A program made the translations under genes and the position numbers. Shown here in pieces: positions 40,891 to 47,796 of a stretch of DNA of 64,000 nt. Below the pieces are notes generated by a model. That model did no database searches. It saw only the letters and a program-made list of their open reading frames with translations, and was not told where the DNA came from. Position 1 is the stretch's first letter; each line of letters starts with the position of its first letter. Source of the DNA: a virus. The DNA lies in IMG/VR virus record IMGVR_UViG_3300042892_005063, positions 43,041-107,040 of that record; one strand, given 5' to 3'.

Positions 40891-40994
40891 TTCATGGGCG
40901 TGTCGGCGACAACGGGGGCTACCCCGCTAGGCCACCTGCGGTCGGCCCGAAAGGGGGCTTCAGGGAGAGGTGCAAGGCCTCTCGCGTTCCACCA
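40891..40994 (+). ncRNA. tRNA-like 3' half ending in CCACCA
   Basis: GAGAGG-TGCAAGG-CCTCTC (40965-40983) is a T-arm-like stem, followed by GCGTTCC and ACCA. No matching 5' acceptor strand is found upstream, and several hairpins fill the rest. Possibly a degraded or permuted tRNA-like RNA. Confidence 0.35.
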
Positions 40995-41027
40995 ACCCCG
41001 GCGCAATCCCGCGCCACGAGAACCGAT

Positions 41028-41198
41028 ATGGACAAGAAGACGGAGAAGAAAAAGAAGAAACTGCTAGATCGCATCGCCGAACTGGAAACCGAACTCCGGC
41101 AGTCGCTGGGGAAGAAGGATAGTCGCACCGTCGAGATCGACGTGCCGTCCCAGATGCGGAAGATCGCCGATTTGCAGGCACAAGTATCGCGGATGTAA
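41028..41198 (+). CDS. Small coiled-coil protein inside the tRNA cluster
   Basis: 56 residues from ATG 41028: Lys-rich start (DKKTEKKKKKLLDRI), heptad-like AELETELRQSL, then the block DSRTVEIDVPSQMRKIADLQ and a second coil. I have seen this KDS-R-TVEIDVP pattern in small proteins of unknown function in other phages. Only protein gene between the tRNAs besides the AlaRS-like gene. Confidence 0.75.
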   Translation: MDKKTEKKKKKLLDRIAELETELRQSLGKKDSRTVEIDVPSQMRKIADLQAQVSRM

Positions 41199-41204
41199 AT
41201 CCAC

Positions 41205-41279
41205 GGGGATATAGCTTAACGGGTAAAGCGCGCCCCTCGCACGGGCAAGTCTGCGGTTCGATTCCGCATATCTCCACCA
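41205..41279 (+). tRNA. tRNA-Ala (CGC)
   Basis: Acceptor GGGGATA/TATCTCC with G3-U70, anticodon loop CTCGCAC, T-loop TTCGATT, encoded CCA. Completes reading of all four Ala codons with TGC and GGC. Confidence 0.95.
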
Positions 41280-41284
41280 ACAAC

Positions 41285-41356
41285 GGGCGGCACAGCCAGT
41301 GCAATGGGAATAAGCTTTCCCAGAAGAGTGGGAGTGGCTCTCCCCTCCGTCCACCA
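41285..41356 (+). ncRNA. tRNA-like RNA with G3-U70 and CCA
   Basis: 72 bases. Acceptor GGGCGGC pairs six of seven with TCCGTCC, including G3-U70, followed by ACCA. Inner hairpins TGGGAA/TTCCCA and GGGAG/CTCCC are present, but the D-arm is not recognisable and the T-loop is abnormal. Its ends carry the alanine identity pair. Confidence 0.5.
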
Positions 41357-41361
41357 AACAG

Positions 41362-41440
41362 GGGCCAGAGAACCACAGGCGTGGTTCGACGGTGAAGGGG
41401 GTCGCTCCTCCATGGGGTTCGATGCCCCACTGGTCCACCA
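41362..41440 (+). ncRNA. tRNA-like RNA with G3-U70, T-arm and CCA, abutting the AlaRS-like gene
   Basis: 79 bases. Acceptor GGGCCAG/CTGGTCC forms seven pairs including G3-U70, then ACCA; the T-arm TGGGG-TTCGATG-CCCCA (41413-41429) is standard. The D and anticodon arms are replaced by a perfect GAACCAC-AGGC-GTGGTTC hairpin and a GGGGG/TCCTCC stem, so there is no anticodon. It ends 30 bases before the likely start of the AlaRS-like gene, so it could be a charged RNA or a tRNA mimic controlling that gene. Confidence 0.6.
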
Positions 41441-42323
41441 TTTCAACACCAACATCCTGGGAGGATGCTATGACACTGCGGGACGCCTAACAGAGACCTA
41501 CCGGACTTTCTGCCTCGAACGCGGCATTGAGTTTCATGAGGTCAAGAGTGTGAGACCACACGACAACACGACCTTGTTCTGCCCTGCGGGGATGCAGCAG
41601 TTCAAGGAAGACTACCGGGGACATCGTCGCGGGACCGTATCCAATATTCAGTCCTGCATCCGGCTCAATGATCTGGATGAAATCGGCGACCAAACCCACC
41701 ACCTAACCTTCGACATGATCGGGCTGTTTTCGTTCCGTGACATGAGCGTTCTGGAGACCATCGATTTCTGGTTCGAATTCCTCTCCAAGATTGGCATCAA
41801 GCCCGACGTGGTCACCATCCACCCGGACAAGATGCTGGACTGGCGAGAACTCTATCGGGGCCGCGACGTAGAAATACGGCCGGACCCGGAGTGCACGTGG
41901 TCGGACGGCGGCATGGGTGGATACTGCACGGAGTTCTACGTCAGAGGCGTGGAGATCGGCAACATCGTGAATACCAACGGAGATTCAATCGACGTCGGTT
42001 TCGGGATGGAACGCCTTCTCTGGGTTCTCGGCGAAGAAACGCCACCGCGTGGGGACATCCTGGTCCGCACCATCGACCGCATCGTTGAGTCGGGATACCG
42101 GCCCAGCGGCAAGCAGCAGGGTCATGTGCTCCGGCGCCTGATCGGGTTGCTGACAGACGAGGGCAGCCATCCCAACCACCCCGAGGTCGTCAGCGAGACG
42201 TCCAGACGGGTGAAGCTCTCGGAACGCTTCGACCGCCTTTGGCCGAAGCATCAAGACAAGTCGCCAGAGTGGTGGCTGGACACCCACGGTATCGTGGTGT
42301 CTGAAATGGTCCTCAGGGTGTAG
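41412..42323 (+). CDS. Minimal alanyl-tRNA synthetase-like protein
   Basis: Up to 303 residues from ATG 41412. Class II AlaRS catalytic blocks are in order: NTTLFCPAGMQQFKEDYRG (motif 1 region), DQTHHLTFDMIGLFSFRD (motif 2), SIDVGFGMERLLWVL (motif 3), then GKQQGHVLRRLIGLL and WWLDTHGIVVSEM at the end. Cellular AlaRS is ~870 residues; the editing and C-Ala domains are missing here. It lies in a cluster of tRNA-Ala and G3-U70 tRNA-like RNAs. The true start is unclear: ATG 41412 lies within a tRNA-like T-arm, while the best ribosome site (GGGAGG) serves ATG 41470 in another frame. Its stop lies inside the next tRNA. Confidence 0.85.
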   Translation: MGFDAPLVHHFNTNILGGCYDTAGRLTETYRTFCLERGIEFHEVKSVRPHDNTTLFCPAGMQQFKEDYRGHRRGTVSNIQSCIRLNDLDEIGDQTHHLTFDMIGLFSFRDMSVLETIDFWFEFLSKIGIKPDVVTIHPDKMLDWRELYRGRDVEIRPDPECTWSDGGMGGYCTEFYVRGVEIGNIVNTNGDSIDVGFGMERLLWVLGEETPPRGDILVRTIDRIVESGYRPSGKQQGHVLRRLIGLLTDEGSHPNHPEVVSETSRRVKLSERFDRLWPKHQDKSPEWWLDTHGIVVSEMVLRV

Positions 42324-42388
42324 CTCAGTGGCAGAGCGCACGGTCGGGAATCGTGAGGCCGGGATTTCAAAATTCCCCACCCTGACCA
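42314..42388 (+). tRNA. tRNA-Pro (GGG), unusual C33
   Basis: Acceptor CAGGGTG/CACCCTG with C1-G72 and A73 as in tRNA-Pro, D-arm GCTC/GAGC, anticodon loop TCGGGAA giving GGG (42346-42348), T-loop TTCAAAA, encoded CCA. Position 33 is C rather than the near-universal U. The first ten bases overlap the end of the AlaRS-like gene. Confidence 0.82.
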
Positions 42389-42420
42389 TTTCATCTGAAC
42401 CTCAGCACATGAGGTCCGAA

Positions 42421-42428
42421 GATAAATA
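42421..42428 (+). promoter_or_regulatory. Late-promoter octamer
   Basis: GATAAATA, six bases before the HNH gene start at 42434. Confidence 0.5.
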
Positions 42429-42433
42429 GATGC

Positions 42434-42862
42434 ATGAAGTCATGCACCAAATGTAAACACATACTCACAGACGATCAGTTCTCAGCGAAAAATTTGACTA
42501 AAAACGCTGCGTGGTGTCGCCCCTGCATCAAGGCATATGATCAGGCCAGATGGTCTGCCGGTTCTCGACGAGAAACCAAAATCGAACAGACAAAAATTTG
42601 TCGCCGAAGAAACCGTCAGCATGTTTGGGACTACCTGACTAGGAATCCATGTCCTTGCGGCGAGACAGACCCCATCGTTCTAGAATTTGACCACCGCGAT
42701 GGAATGGAAACAAAACGAGGCAATATATGCGAGATGGCCTCACGGGGCCTGTCGATAGAAACTATCGATGCGGAGATCGCCAAATGCGACGTGCTATGTG
42801 CGAACTGCCATAGACGAAAAACGGCAAAGCAGTTCGGCTGGCACGCCGATCTTATTACTTGA
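42434..42862 (+). CDS. HNH endonuclease with zinc fingers, A+T-richer
   Basis: 142 residues. N-terminal CTKCKH...CRPC finger, then CPCGETDPIVLEFDHRDG and LCANCHRRKTAKQFG: the H-N-H pattern with DH and CxxCH typical of phage homing-type HNH nucleases. Codon use is visibly more A+T-rich than in its neighbours, suggesting recent transfer. Its place right after the tRNA cluster is typical of free-standing homing nucleases. Confidence 0.87.
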   Translation: MKSCTKCKHILTDDQFSAKNLTKNAAWCRPCIKAYDQARWSAGSRRETKIEQTKICRRRNRQHVWDYLTRNPCPCGETDPIVLEFDHRDGMETKRGNICEMASRGLSIETIDAEIAKCDVLCANCHRRKTAKQFGWHADLIT

Positions 42863-42886
42863 CAAGTATCCCACGGCTGCTATGTT
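42859..42886 (+). promoter_or_regulatory. Early promoter
   Basis: TTGACA (42859-42864), 16-nt spacer, TATGTT (42881-42886); overlaps the HNH stop. Confidence 0.65.
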
Positions 42887-42915
42887 GGTCCCTACACAGA
42901 CCCGAGGAACGCCCC

Positions 42916-43233
42916 GTGGACGCCATCGATTTCCAAGACGCCAAGCTGCGCATGATGCCGACCGGCCAGGAGCGGGAACTCGCCCTGATGCTGTGGCGCG
43001 CGCAAGCCGAGGTCAAGCGTGCCGAGGAGGCCATGGAAGCCTACTACGCCCCGCTCGTTCATGCCTGCTCGACCCCGGAAGAGTTGCAGAAGATCATGCC
43101 CCGGATGCCCGACGCGGTGTTCAAGGTCTTCGTCTGCGACTATCTCAAATACGGTCGCGACTGGTCGAAGACCCACGAGGCCAGCGAAGCCGCTCGCATC
43201 GCCGCCAACGAAGCCAGGAAGGCCGCCCAATGA
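42916..43233 (+). CDS. Unknown helical protein
   Basis: 105 residues from GTG 42916, chosen because the promoter lies inside the longer frame and GAGGAA precedes GTG. Helical, with RAQAEVKRAEEAMEAYYAPL and an Ala/Arg-rich end. Starts a five-gene overlapping run. Confidence 0.72.
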   Translation: MDAIDFQDAKLRMMPTGQERELALMLWRAQAEVKRAEEAMEAYYAPLVHACSTPEELQKIMPRMPDAVFKVFVCDYLKYGRDWSKTHEASEAARIAANEARKAAQ

Positions 43234-43400
43234 CCGAAGCCGAACTCCTCAAGATCGAGGACAACGAGGAATTCCTCAAGGCCCTCGCAGCCACCCTGTC
43301 GCCTGCTCTGCGGGAGCGCGTCGTGGATTGCGCCGATTCGCTTGGCAGCTACGCCGCTGACGACTATGACCGCCAACAAGGAGACGGAACGTGCCGTTGA
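43230..43400 (+). CDS. Small unknown acidic protein
   Basis: 56 residues, ATGA overlap. TEAELLKIEDNEEFLKALAA is an acidic helix; two cysteines follow (VDCADSL; GTC). No family recognised. Confidence 0.68.
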   Translation: MTEAELLKIEDNEEFLKALAATLSPALRERVVDCADSLGSYAADDYDRQQGDGTCR

Positions 43401-43648
43401 GACCTGAACTCCAGCCCGCCTTCAATGCCGCACAGGACGAGCGGGACAAATGGCTCAAGGCCGCGCTGAAGCACAAGCGGCCCAGCGGCGCCCATTCCGA
43501 CCACGCTGCTCGCGATCTCGAACGCGCCAAGATCGCGCAGAACATCATGAATCGCATCGAGGCCATTCAGCCCATGTCCGAAGCAGAATCCGCGTATACG
43601 GGTCCTGATGCGAAAGCATGGGAACGGTTAGAGGGAGCGACCGGGTGA
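43391..43648 (+). CDS. Small unknown helical protein
   Basis: 85 residues from GTG 43391; basic helices DKWLKAALKHKRPSGAHSDH and DLERAKIAQNIMNRIEAIQ. Overlaps neighbours on both sides. Confidence 0.7.
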   Translation: MPLRPELQPAFNAAQDERDKWLKAALKHKRPSGAHSDHAARDLERAKIAQNIMNRIEAIQPMSEAESAYTGPDAKAWERLEGATG

Positions 43649-43917
43649 TGATCGACCCCAAGGACCCCTGGCTCAAGATGGCCGAAGAGTGCCGCAAGAT
43701 CGGCCCCCGGCCCGCGAACCCCGCTCTGGGCTTCGTCGCCAACCTGATCATTCAGGACCCCGAGATCGTCTCCCGCACCCACGACGAGGGCTTTGACGCC
43801 CGCGTGGCCGGGAAGACGCTGGACGAAAACCCCTACCACCTCGACGGCACCTACGGGTTCTGGCGCACTGGCTGGTTCGCCGCCGACAGCGAACTCGACC
43901 AAGGAGACGAAGCATGA
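43648..43917 (+). CDS. Rmf/CrpP-fold protein
   Basis: 89 residues from ATG 43648 (TGATG). The C-terminal half reads EGFDARVAGK...NPYHLDGTYGFWRTGW, the G-x-x-A-x-x-G ... NPY ... W-x-x-GW pattern of ribosome modulation factor and its relatives such as CrpP. Family members act in ribosome hibernation or have disputed antibiotic-modifying roles; phages carry short versions. A ribosome-related role would fit the window, but is inference. Confidence 0.72.
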   Translation: MIDPKDPWLKMAEECRKIGPRPANPALGFVANLIIQDPEIVSRTHDEGFDARVAGKTLDENPYHLDGTYGFWRTGWFAADSELDQGDEA

Positions 43918-44117
43918 GGAGCCTCATCAACAACGTGACCGGCTGGGTCGCGGCACTGCTTGCGATCTTTGGCGTCCTTGCCATCGCCGATGGTGGCCAG
44001 CCGTGGTTTTTTTTCTCCTGCATGGGTGGAGCCGTACTGGCCCTGGTGGTCGGCGTCGGCTCCCGCATCGTGTTCGACCGCTTCGGCGCCCCCGACATCA
44101 TCGCGGACGACGATTGA
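43914..44117 (+). CDS. Small two-span membrane protein
   Basis: 67 residues: two hydrophobic segments (VAALLAIFGVLAIA; FFFSCMGGAVLALVVGVG) and an acidic C-terminus. ATGA overlap. No family recognised. Confidence 0.72.
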   Translation: MRSLINNVTGWVAALLAIFGVLAIADGGQPWFFFSCMGGAVLALVVGVGSRIVFDRFGAPDIIADDD

Positions 44118-44154
44118 TTTTCGACTTCCATGAAGGCATTTGCCATAATGTCTC

Positions 44155-44592
44155 ATGGACCTAGAAATCAAAGTAGACGAGCACGGACAGCGATGGTTGG
44201 TTGATGTCCAGGTTCCCTGCGAGCCTAACGATCACCTTCAGTTTTACGGCCACTACGAGTGCCTCGTCCGTCTCGAAGGCGACGAAGACCCGTTCAGTGG
44301 CGAAGGCCGCTGGGAACATTTTGCGCCCCGCCCGTTCTTCTACCTTCAGCGCGTGACCGGCGTCGCCACCGTGAACCAGAAACGCCGGGCGTTCTTGATG
44401 CGGTTCGACTACGAGCGCATCGGCGACCTCATCGACGTGGCTGCCGGTCTGGCCCGCGAATCCTGGAGCATCGTCTCCGACTACAGCGAAATCCATTTCT
44501 GCTTCGAGAGTGAGCGGGACTGCATGGAATTTTCGCTGTCGTGCCCGGAGACCATCCGCCACGCCGAAAGCATAATAATGTTGAATGATTGA
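44155..44592 (+). CDS. Tail-signature protein
   Basis: 145 residues. Signature EIHFCFESERDCMEFSLSCP with ~15 more residues. CATAAT ends five bases before the ATG, another candidate leaderless start. Confidence 0.74.
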   Translation: MDLEIKVDEHGQRWLVDVQVPCEPNDHLQFYGHYECLVRLEGDEDPFSGEGRWEHFAPRPFFYLQRVTGVATVNQKRRAFLMRFDYERIGDLIDVAAGLARESWSIVSDYSEIHFCFESERDCMEFSLSCPETIRHAESIIMLND

Positions 44593-44598
44593 CGATCT

Positions 44599-45099
44599 GT
44601 GATAGTAGAACCCATGGTTCACCTGATCAGACGTCGCCCGGAAGTCGCTCCTGTTTCGCGCCTCAACGCCGCGATGGACGCAGAGACTGTCTACTTCACG
44701 TTCAAATATGACATCTCGGTCGGTGATCGGGCTCTGATCGCCGAAACTCTCGCCGACAAACACTTCGGCTATTCGCTGGCCGCGTTCCGCATCGAGTGTG
44801 TGGATATCGACGACAGTGAGTTCAACGCCGCCATTCGAGTTGATGGCCGCCTTGCTCGCCTGAGCCTCACGCCGCAAGAACACATCGTGGTCCTGCTCGC
44901 CTATCCGAAACAAGCATCAAACTGGGCGAACGTCCAAGACTCTCTCTTCACCGACACGACTGACGCCATCGACTGGATTGCTCAGAACACGAAGGGGCTC
45001 TGGTCGATGATGCCCGCTATCCTACCTGATCGTCTTGCTCCGGCGTTCTCGTTCACGGATGAGCGAGAGGCCCTGACCTTCCAGATGACCTTCGGCTAG
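44599..45099 (+). CDS. Tail-signature protein
   Basis: 166 residues from GTG 44599 (ATG 44614 is an alternative). Ends PAFSFTDEREALTFQMTFG. The first half contains VYFTFKYDISVGDRALIAET, possibly an older second copy of the unit. Confidence 0.73.
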   Translation: MIVEPMVHLIRRRPEVAPVSRLNAAMDAETVYFTFKYDISVGDRALIAETLADKHFGYSLAAFRIECVDIDDSEFNAAIRVDGRLARLSLTPQEHIVVLLAYPKQASNWANVQDSLFTDTTDAIDWIAQNTKGLWSMMPAILPDRLAPAFSFTDEREALTFQMTFG

Positions 45100-45100
45100 A

Positions 45101-46447
45101 TCACCCGATTTGGGCGGCGATTTCACTCGACGCCACCTGGAGGTACTGAACAGTCGTCGTGCTCGCTTCCGCAACTGCGACGAGGTTCGGGGTCGTCAGA
45201 GCCAGCCACCAGCATGCCGTGGTCGCGACAAGCATCACGGCGCGGCTCAACCACCGTCCCTTCGGCTGAACGACCGGCACCACAACCGGCACAGCAGGCC
45301 GTACAGGGGTGACCGGCGTCGCCGTCTGAACTCGCACAGGCTTGGCGGCTTTCGGTTTCTCAATCGCCTTCGGGTGAGAGATTATTTTCTCCATATCGAT
45401 GCGGGTCCGTTGCACCATCTTGGGCACACCGTTCTCGTCCAGGAGGGACACCAGGGCCTCACCAACGCCGAGCGTTTGAATCGTCTGGGCGGTGTCGAAG
45501 GCCGGGTTCGGCCGGAACGAGGACGCGGCTGCCTTCAGGGCTTTCTGCTCGGTCGGCGTATAGGCCCGCAGCGCGTGCTGGATGCGGTTGCCGAGTTGGG
45601 CGAGCACCGGGTCCGGGATGTCGGCGGGGCTCTGGGTGACGAAGTAGACGCCAACGCCCTTGGAGCGAATCAGGCGCACAACTTGCTCGACTTTCTGGAG
45701 GAAGGTCTTGGACGCGTTCTGGAACAAGAGGTGGGCTTCGTCGAAAAAGAATACCAGCTTGGGCGCGGGCAGATCGCCGACCTCGGGCAGTTTGCGGAAC
45801 AGTTCACTCAGGAGCCAGAACAGGAACACGGCATAGACGCTCGGCTCGTGAATCAAATCCTCGGCGCGGAGGATGTTGACGCCCGGCTTGATGTCGTTGA
45901 TCGAGAAGTTGGTCTTGCCGAAAAACTTCCCGGCCCCGCCTTCGCGGAGCATCAGGAGCTTGCGCTGAATGGTGGCAATCGTTCGGGCATCGACATGGCC
46001 GTAGTCCTGAGCCACGGCGGCTTGGTCCTCGACGATGGTATTGAGAACCTTGCGGACGTCCAGCAGGGTTTCCAGCTTGAGACCGTTCTCCCGCGCGTAG
46101 ACGAACAAGATCGTGACGACACCTTCCTGAGTTTCGTTCAGATCGAGCAGACGCGAAAACAGCGTCGAGCCAATGTCATGGACCGAGACGGTGATTCGTT
46201 TGCCCCGCTCCCCGCCCAGGTCCCAGAACACGGTCGGGGTATTGGACGAGATGGCCGACAGGTCGCCCTTCACATCGGGGGCGAATACGGGCACGCCTTG
46301 CTCGGCCAGCCGAATCGCCAGGGTCTGGAGCGTGACGGTCTTGCCGGTGCCGGTCGCACCAGCAACGACCCCGTGGCGGTTGATGCGGCGGAGCAGAAGG
46401 GTTTCATCGCCCTGATCAGATGCGCCAACACGAATGCCAATGGTCAT
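45101..46447 (-). CDS. HerA-like (DUF853/YjgR) ATPase with C-terminal membrane span
   Basis: 448 residues from ATG 46447 with GAGGA upstream. Walker A GATGTGKT (30-37), VPVFAPDVKGDLSAIS, and Walker B LVFFFDEAH match DUF853, a HerA/FtsK-superfamily ATPase of bacteria. A Pro/Val-rich linker near 375-410 leads to a hydrophobic segment (RAVMLVATTACWWLAL) not usual in YjgR, which may anchor it to the membrane. Possible DNA pumping or genome-handling motor; real role unknown. Confidence 0.88.
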   Translation of the reverse strand: MTIGIRVGASDQGDETLLLRRINRHGVVAGATGTGKTVTLQTLAIRLAEQGVPVFAPDVKGDLSAISSNTPTVFWDLGGERGKRITVSVHDIGSTLFSRLLDLNETQEGVVTILFVYARENGLKLETLLDVRKVLNTIVEDQAAVAQDYGHVDARTIATIQRKLLMLREGGAGKFFGKTNFSINDIKPGVNILRAEDLIHEPSVYAVFLFWLLSELFRKLPEVGDLPAPKLVFFFDEAHLLFQNASKTFLQKVEQVVRLIRSKGVGVYFVTQSPADIPDPVLAQLGNRIQHALRAYTPTEQKALKAAASSFRPNPAFDTAQTIQTLGVGEALVSLLDENGVPKMVQRTRIDMEKIISHPKAIEKPKAAKPVRVQTATPVTPVRPAVPVVVPVVQPKGRWLSRAVMLVATTACWWLALTTPNLVAVAEASTTTVQYLQVASSEIAAQIG

Positions 46448-46472
46448 TTTCAGTCCTCGTTTTTCTGTTCCC

Positions 46473-46500
46473 CTTTTAGACGAAAACCTCGTTCTGTCAA
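46473..46500 (-). promoter_or_regulatory. Promoter for the HerA-like gene
   Basis: Minus strand TTGACA (46495-46500), 16-nt spacer, TAAAAG (46473-46478). Confidence 0.65.
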
Positions 46501-46569
46501 CATTTGATTGACAAATGAAGCCAACCATTCGGGTTGACATTTGGTTGATTATGCCGTTGATCTATTTGG

Positions 46570-46845
46570 ATGTCGCGCGAACTCCTTGAAGACGAATACC
46601 GTATCCTGATGAAGATCATTTTCCGCCTCAGTGCTGGGCGCGATGATTTCTTCGAGGGCGAGAAGGTCATAGATTGCGGGTTCGATCTCAAGGTCACCAC
46701 TATGCCGTCCATGGCGGGCACTCGCTACTGGCTCTTTCAGGCACCGACCTGGACCGCCAACATCCACCTCACCGATTTGGTCGAGTTCTCTGACGCCGAC
46801 CAATTTGACCGCGACCTTGTCGCCATCCGGCTCGCAACATCATGA
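46570..46845 (+). CDS. Unknown protein
   Basis: 91 residues; helix LLEDEYRILMKIIFRLSAG then strands GFDLKVTTMPSM and ANIHLTDLVEFSDADQFD. Divergent from the HerA-like gene. No family recognised. Confidence 0.72.
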   Translation: MSRELLEDEYRILMKIIFRLSAGRDDFFEGEKVIDCGFDLKVTTMPSMAGTRYWLFQAPTWTANIHLTDLVEFSDADQFDRDLVAIRLATS

Positions 46846-47156
46846 AGCCGAAATGGAGAGAAGCCACCGTCGCGGAGATCGACATTGCGAGACAGGTCTT
46901 TCATCTCGGCGTTACTGCCTCGCGAGGAAGACGCGGCCCAGCTTGGAAAGATGAATGGCACGCCTCCGTGCACCTAAACGGCGTGACAGTTCATGTCCGG
47001 GGTGGCGACTCGCCGATGTGGGTCTCGGGAGGCTCCGGCAAGACCCGTTGGCGAATATCGCTCGGTGACCGTGCCGGTAGTTTCTTCGGCGTGCGGGCAT
47101 TCTGCGAGGAGACGCTGAAACGTGACCTCGCCAAAATCATGCTGGTGATCGACTAG
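46842..47156 (+). CDS. Unknown protein
   Basis: 104 residues, ATGA overlap. Beta-rich with ASVHLNGVTVHVRGGDSPMW; C-terminal helix CEETLKRDLAKIMLVID. Ends base-to-base with the convergent gene. Confidence 0.72.
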   Translation: MKPKWREATVAEIDIARQVFHLGVTASRGRRGPAWKDEWHASVHLNGVTVHVRGGDSPMWVSGGSGKTRWRISLGDRAGSFFGVRAFCEETLKRDLAKIMLVID

Positions 47157-47627
47157 CTATTCGTCGGCGCCGAAGGTCCCCCAGAGTTTGGGGTCACCAT
47201 AGTAGGTGTGAATTTCTTCCTGATCGGCCGGGTCCTGTAGGTCCAACACCGCATTGGGTCTGCCGGGAAAAATCTTGGCCCAACTGTCAATCAGGTAGCG
47301 ACCGTCCAGAACGGCGAAGTCGTGCCCGTCATAGCCATCGGCGTGAAGGGCAGGGGAGTTTTTCGACAGCACGTATTTGATCTCGGCACGGTCACCGTAA
47401 TGGTCTCGCACCATGCGGGCCCAGTTCGTACAGGTGGCGGCGTATTTGCCGTTGGGTAGATGTGACGCCCCCATATCGCGCTCGGGGTCGTCGCCTTCTT
47501 CGGCATCCGGGTAATGGATGCCCCAGTCCTCATCCTTGTCTCGGCCCCAGTGGGCTTCGAGGTCGGCCTTGCTCTCCGGCTGTTCTCCCAGGATGCTTTC
47601 AACGATGATGTCTGCGTAGGTCTTCAT
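47157..47627 (-). CDS. Candidate papain-like cysteine hydrolase
   Basis: 156 residues from ATG 47627. TCTNWARMVRDHYG (cysteine heading a helix), then DGHDFAVLDGRYLIDSWAK gives a Cys...His...Asp order on strand-turn-strand, the layout of papain or transglutaminase-like hydrolases. The N-terminus (KTYADIIVESILGEQ) resembles leader segments of phage internal proteins. A late-type octamer ends five bases before the ATG. Catalytic assignment is by motif layout only. Confidence 0.7.
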   Translation of the reverse strand: MKTYADIIVESILGEQPESKADLEAHWGRDKDEDWGIHYPDAEEGDDPERDMGASHLPNGKYAATCTNWARMVRDHYGDRAEIKYVLSKNSPALHADGYDGHDFAVLDGRYLIDSWAKIFPGRPNAVLDLQDPADQEEIHTYYGDPKLWGTFGADE

Positions 47628-47632
47628 GGGCG

Positions 47633-47640
47633 TATTTAGG
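47633..47640 (-). promoter_or_regulatory. Late-promoter octamer, minus strand
   Basis: CCTAAATA on the minus strand ends immediately before the 47627 start; would give an almost leaderless RNA. Confidence 0.4.
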
Positions 47641-47653
47641 TGAAAAAAAGTTA

Positions 47654-47682
47654 TTGACACATGGTGGAGCTTCAGGCATATT
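47654..47682 (+). promoter_or_regulatory. Promoter of a candidate small RNA
   Basis: TTGACA (47654-47659), 17-nt spacer, CATATT (47677-47682). Confidence 0.6.
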
Positions 47683-47689
47683 GATCATG

Positions 47690-47796
47690 CAGAAAGCGCA
47701 TAGGCGTGCTTCCTTCTATTTTATTTTTGGAAAAAACCAGCTACCTGATTTGCTGTCTGCACCTGAAAGGGCCCCTCCTCGGAGCGGGCCTTTTTC
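47690..47796 (+). ncRNA. Candidate ~105-nt small RNA ending in a terminator
   Basis: Between the 47654 promoter and a stem-loop with T-run (GCCCCTCC-TC-GGAGCGGGC, then TTTTT, 47766-47796) there is no complete gene: the only open frame runs through the terminator. Promoter plus terminator define a short transcript of unknown role. Confidence 0.5.

Noticed and set aside
42859-42915. N-terminal extension of the 43233-ending gene from 42859
   Set aside because: A good promoter lies within it; GTG 42916 has a ribosome site at the right distance.
45110-46507. 465-codon plus-strand frame
   Set aside because: Antisense to the HerA-like ATPase with clear Walker motifs.
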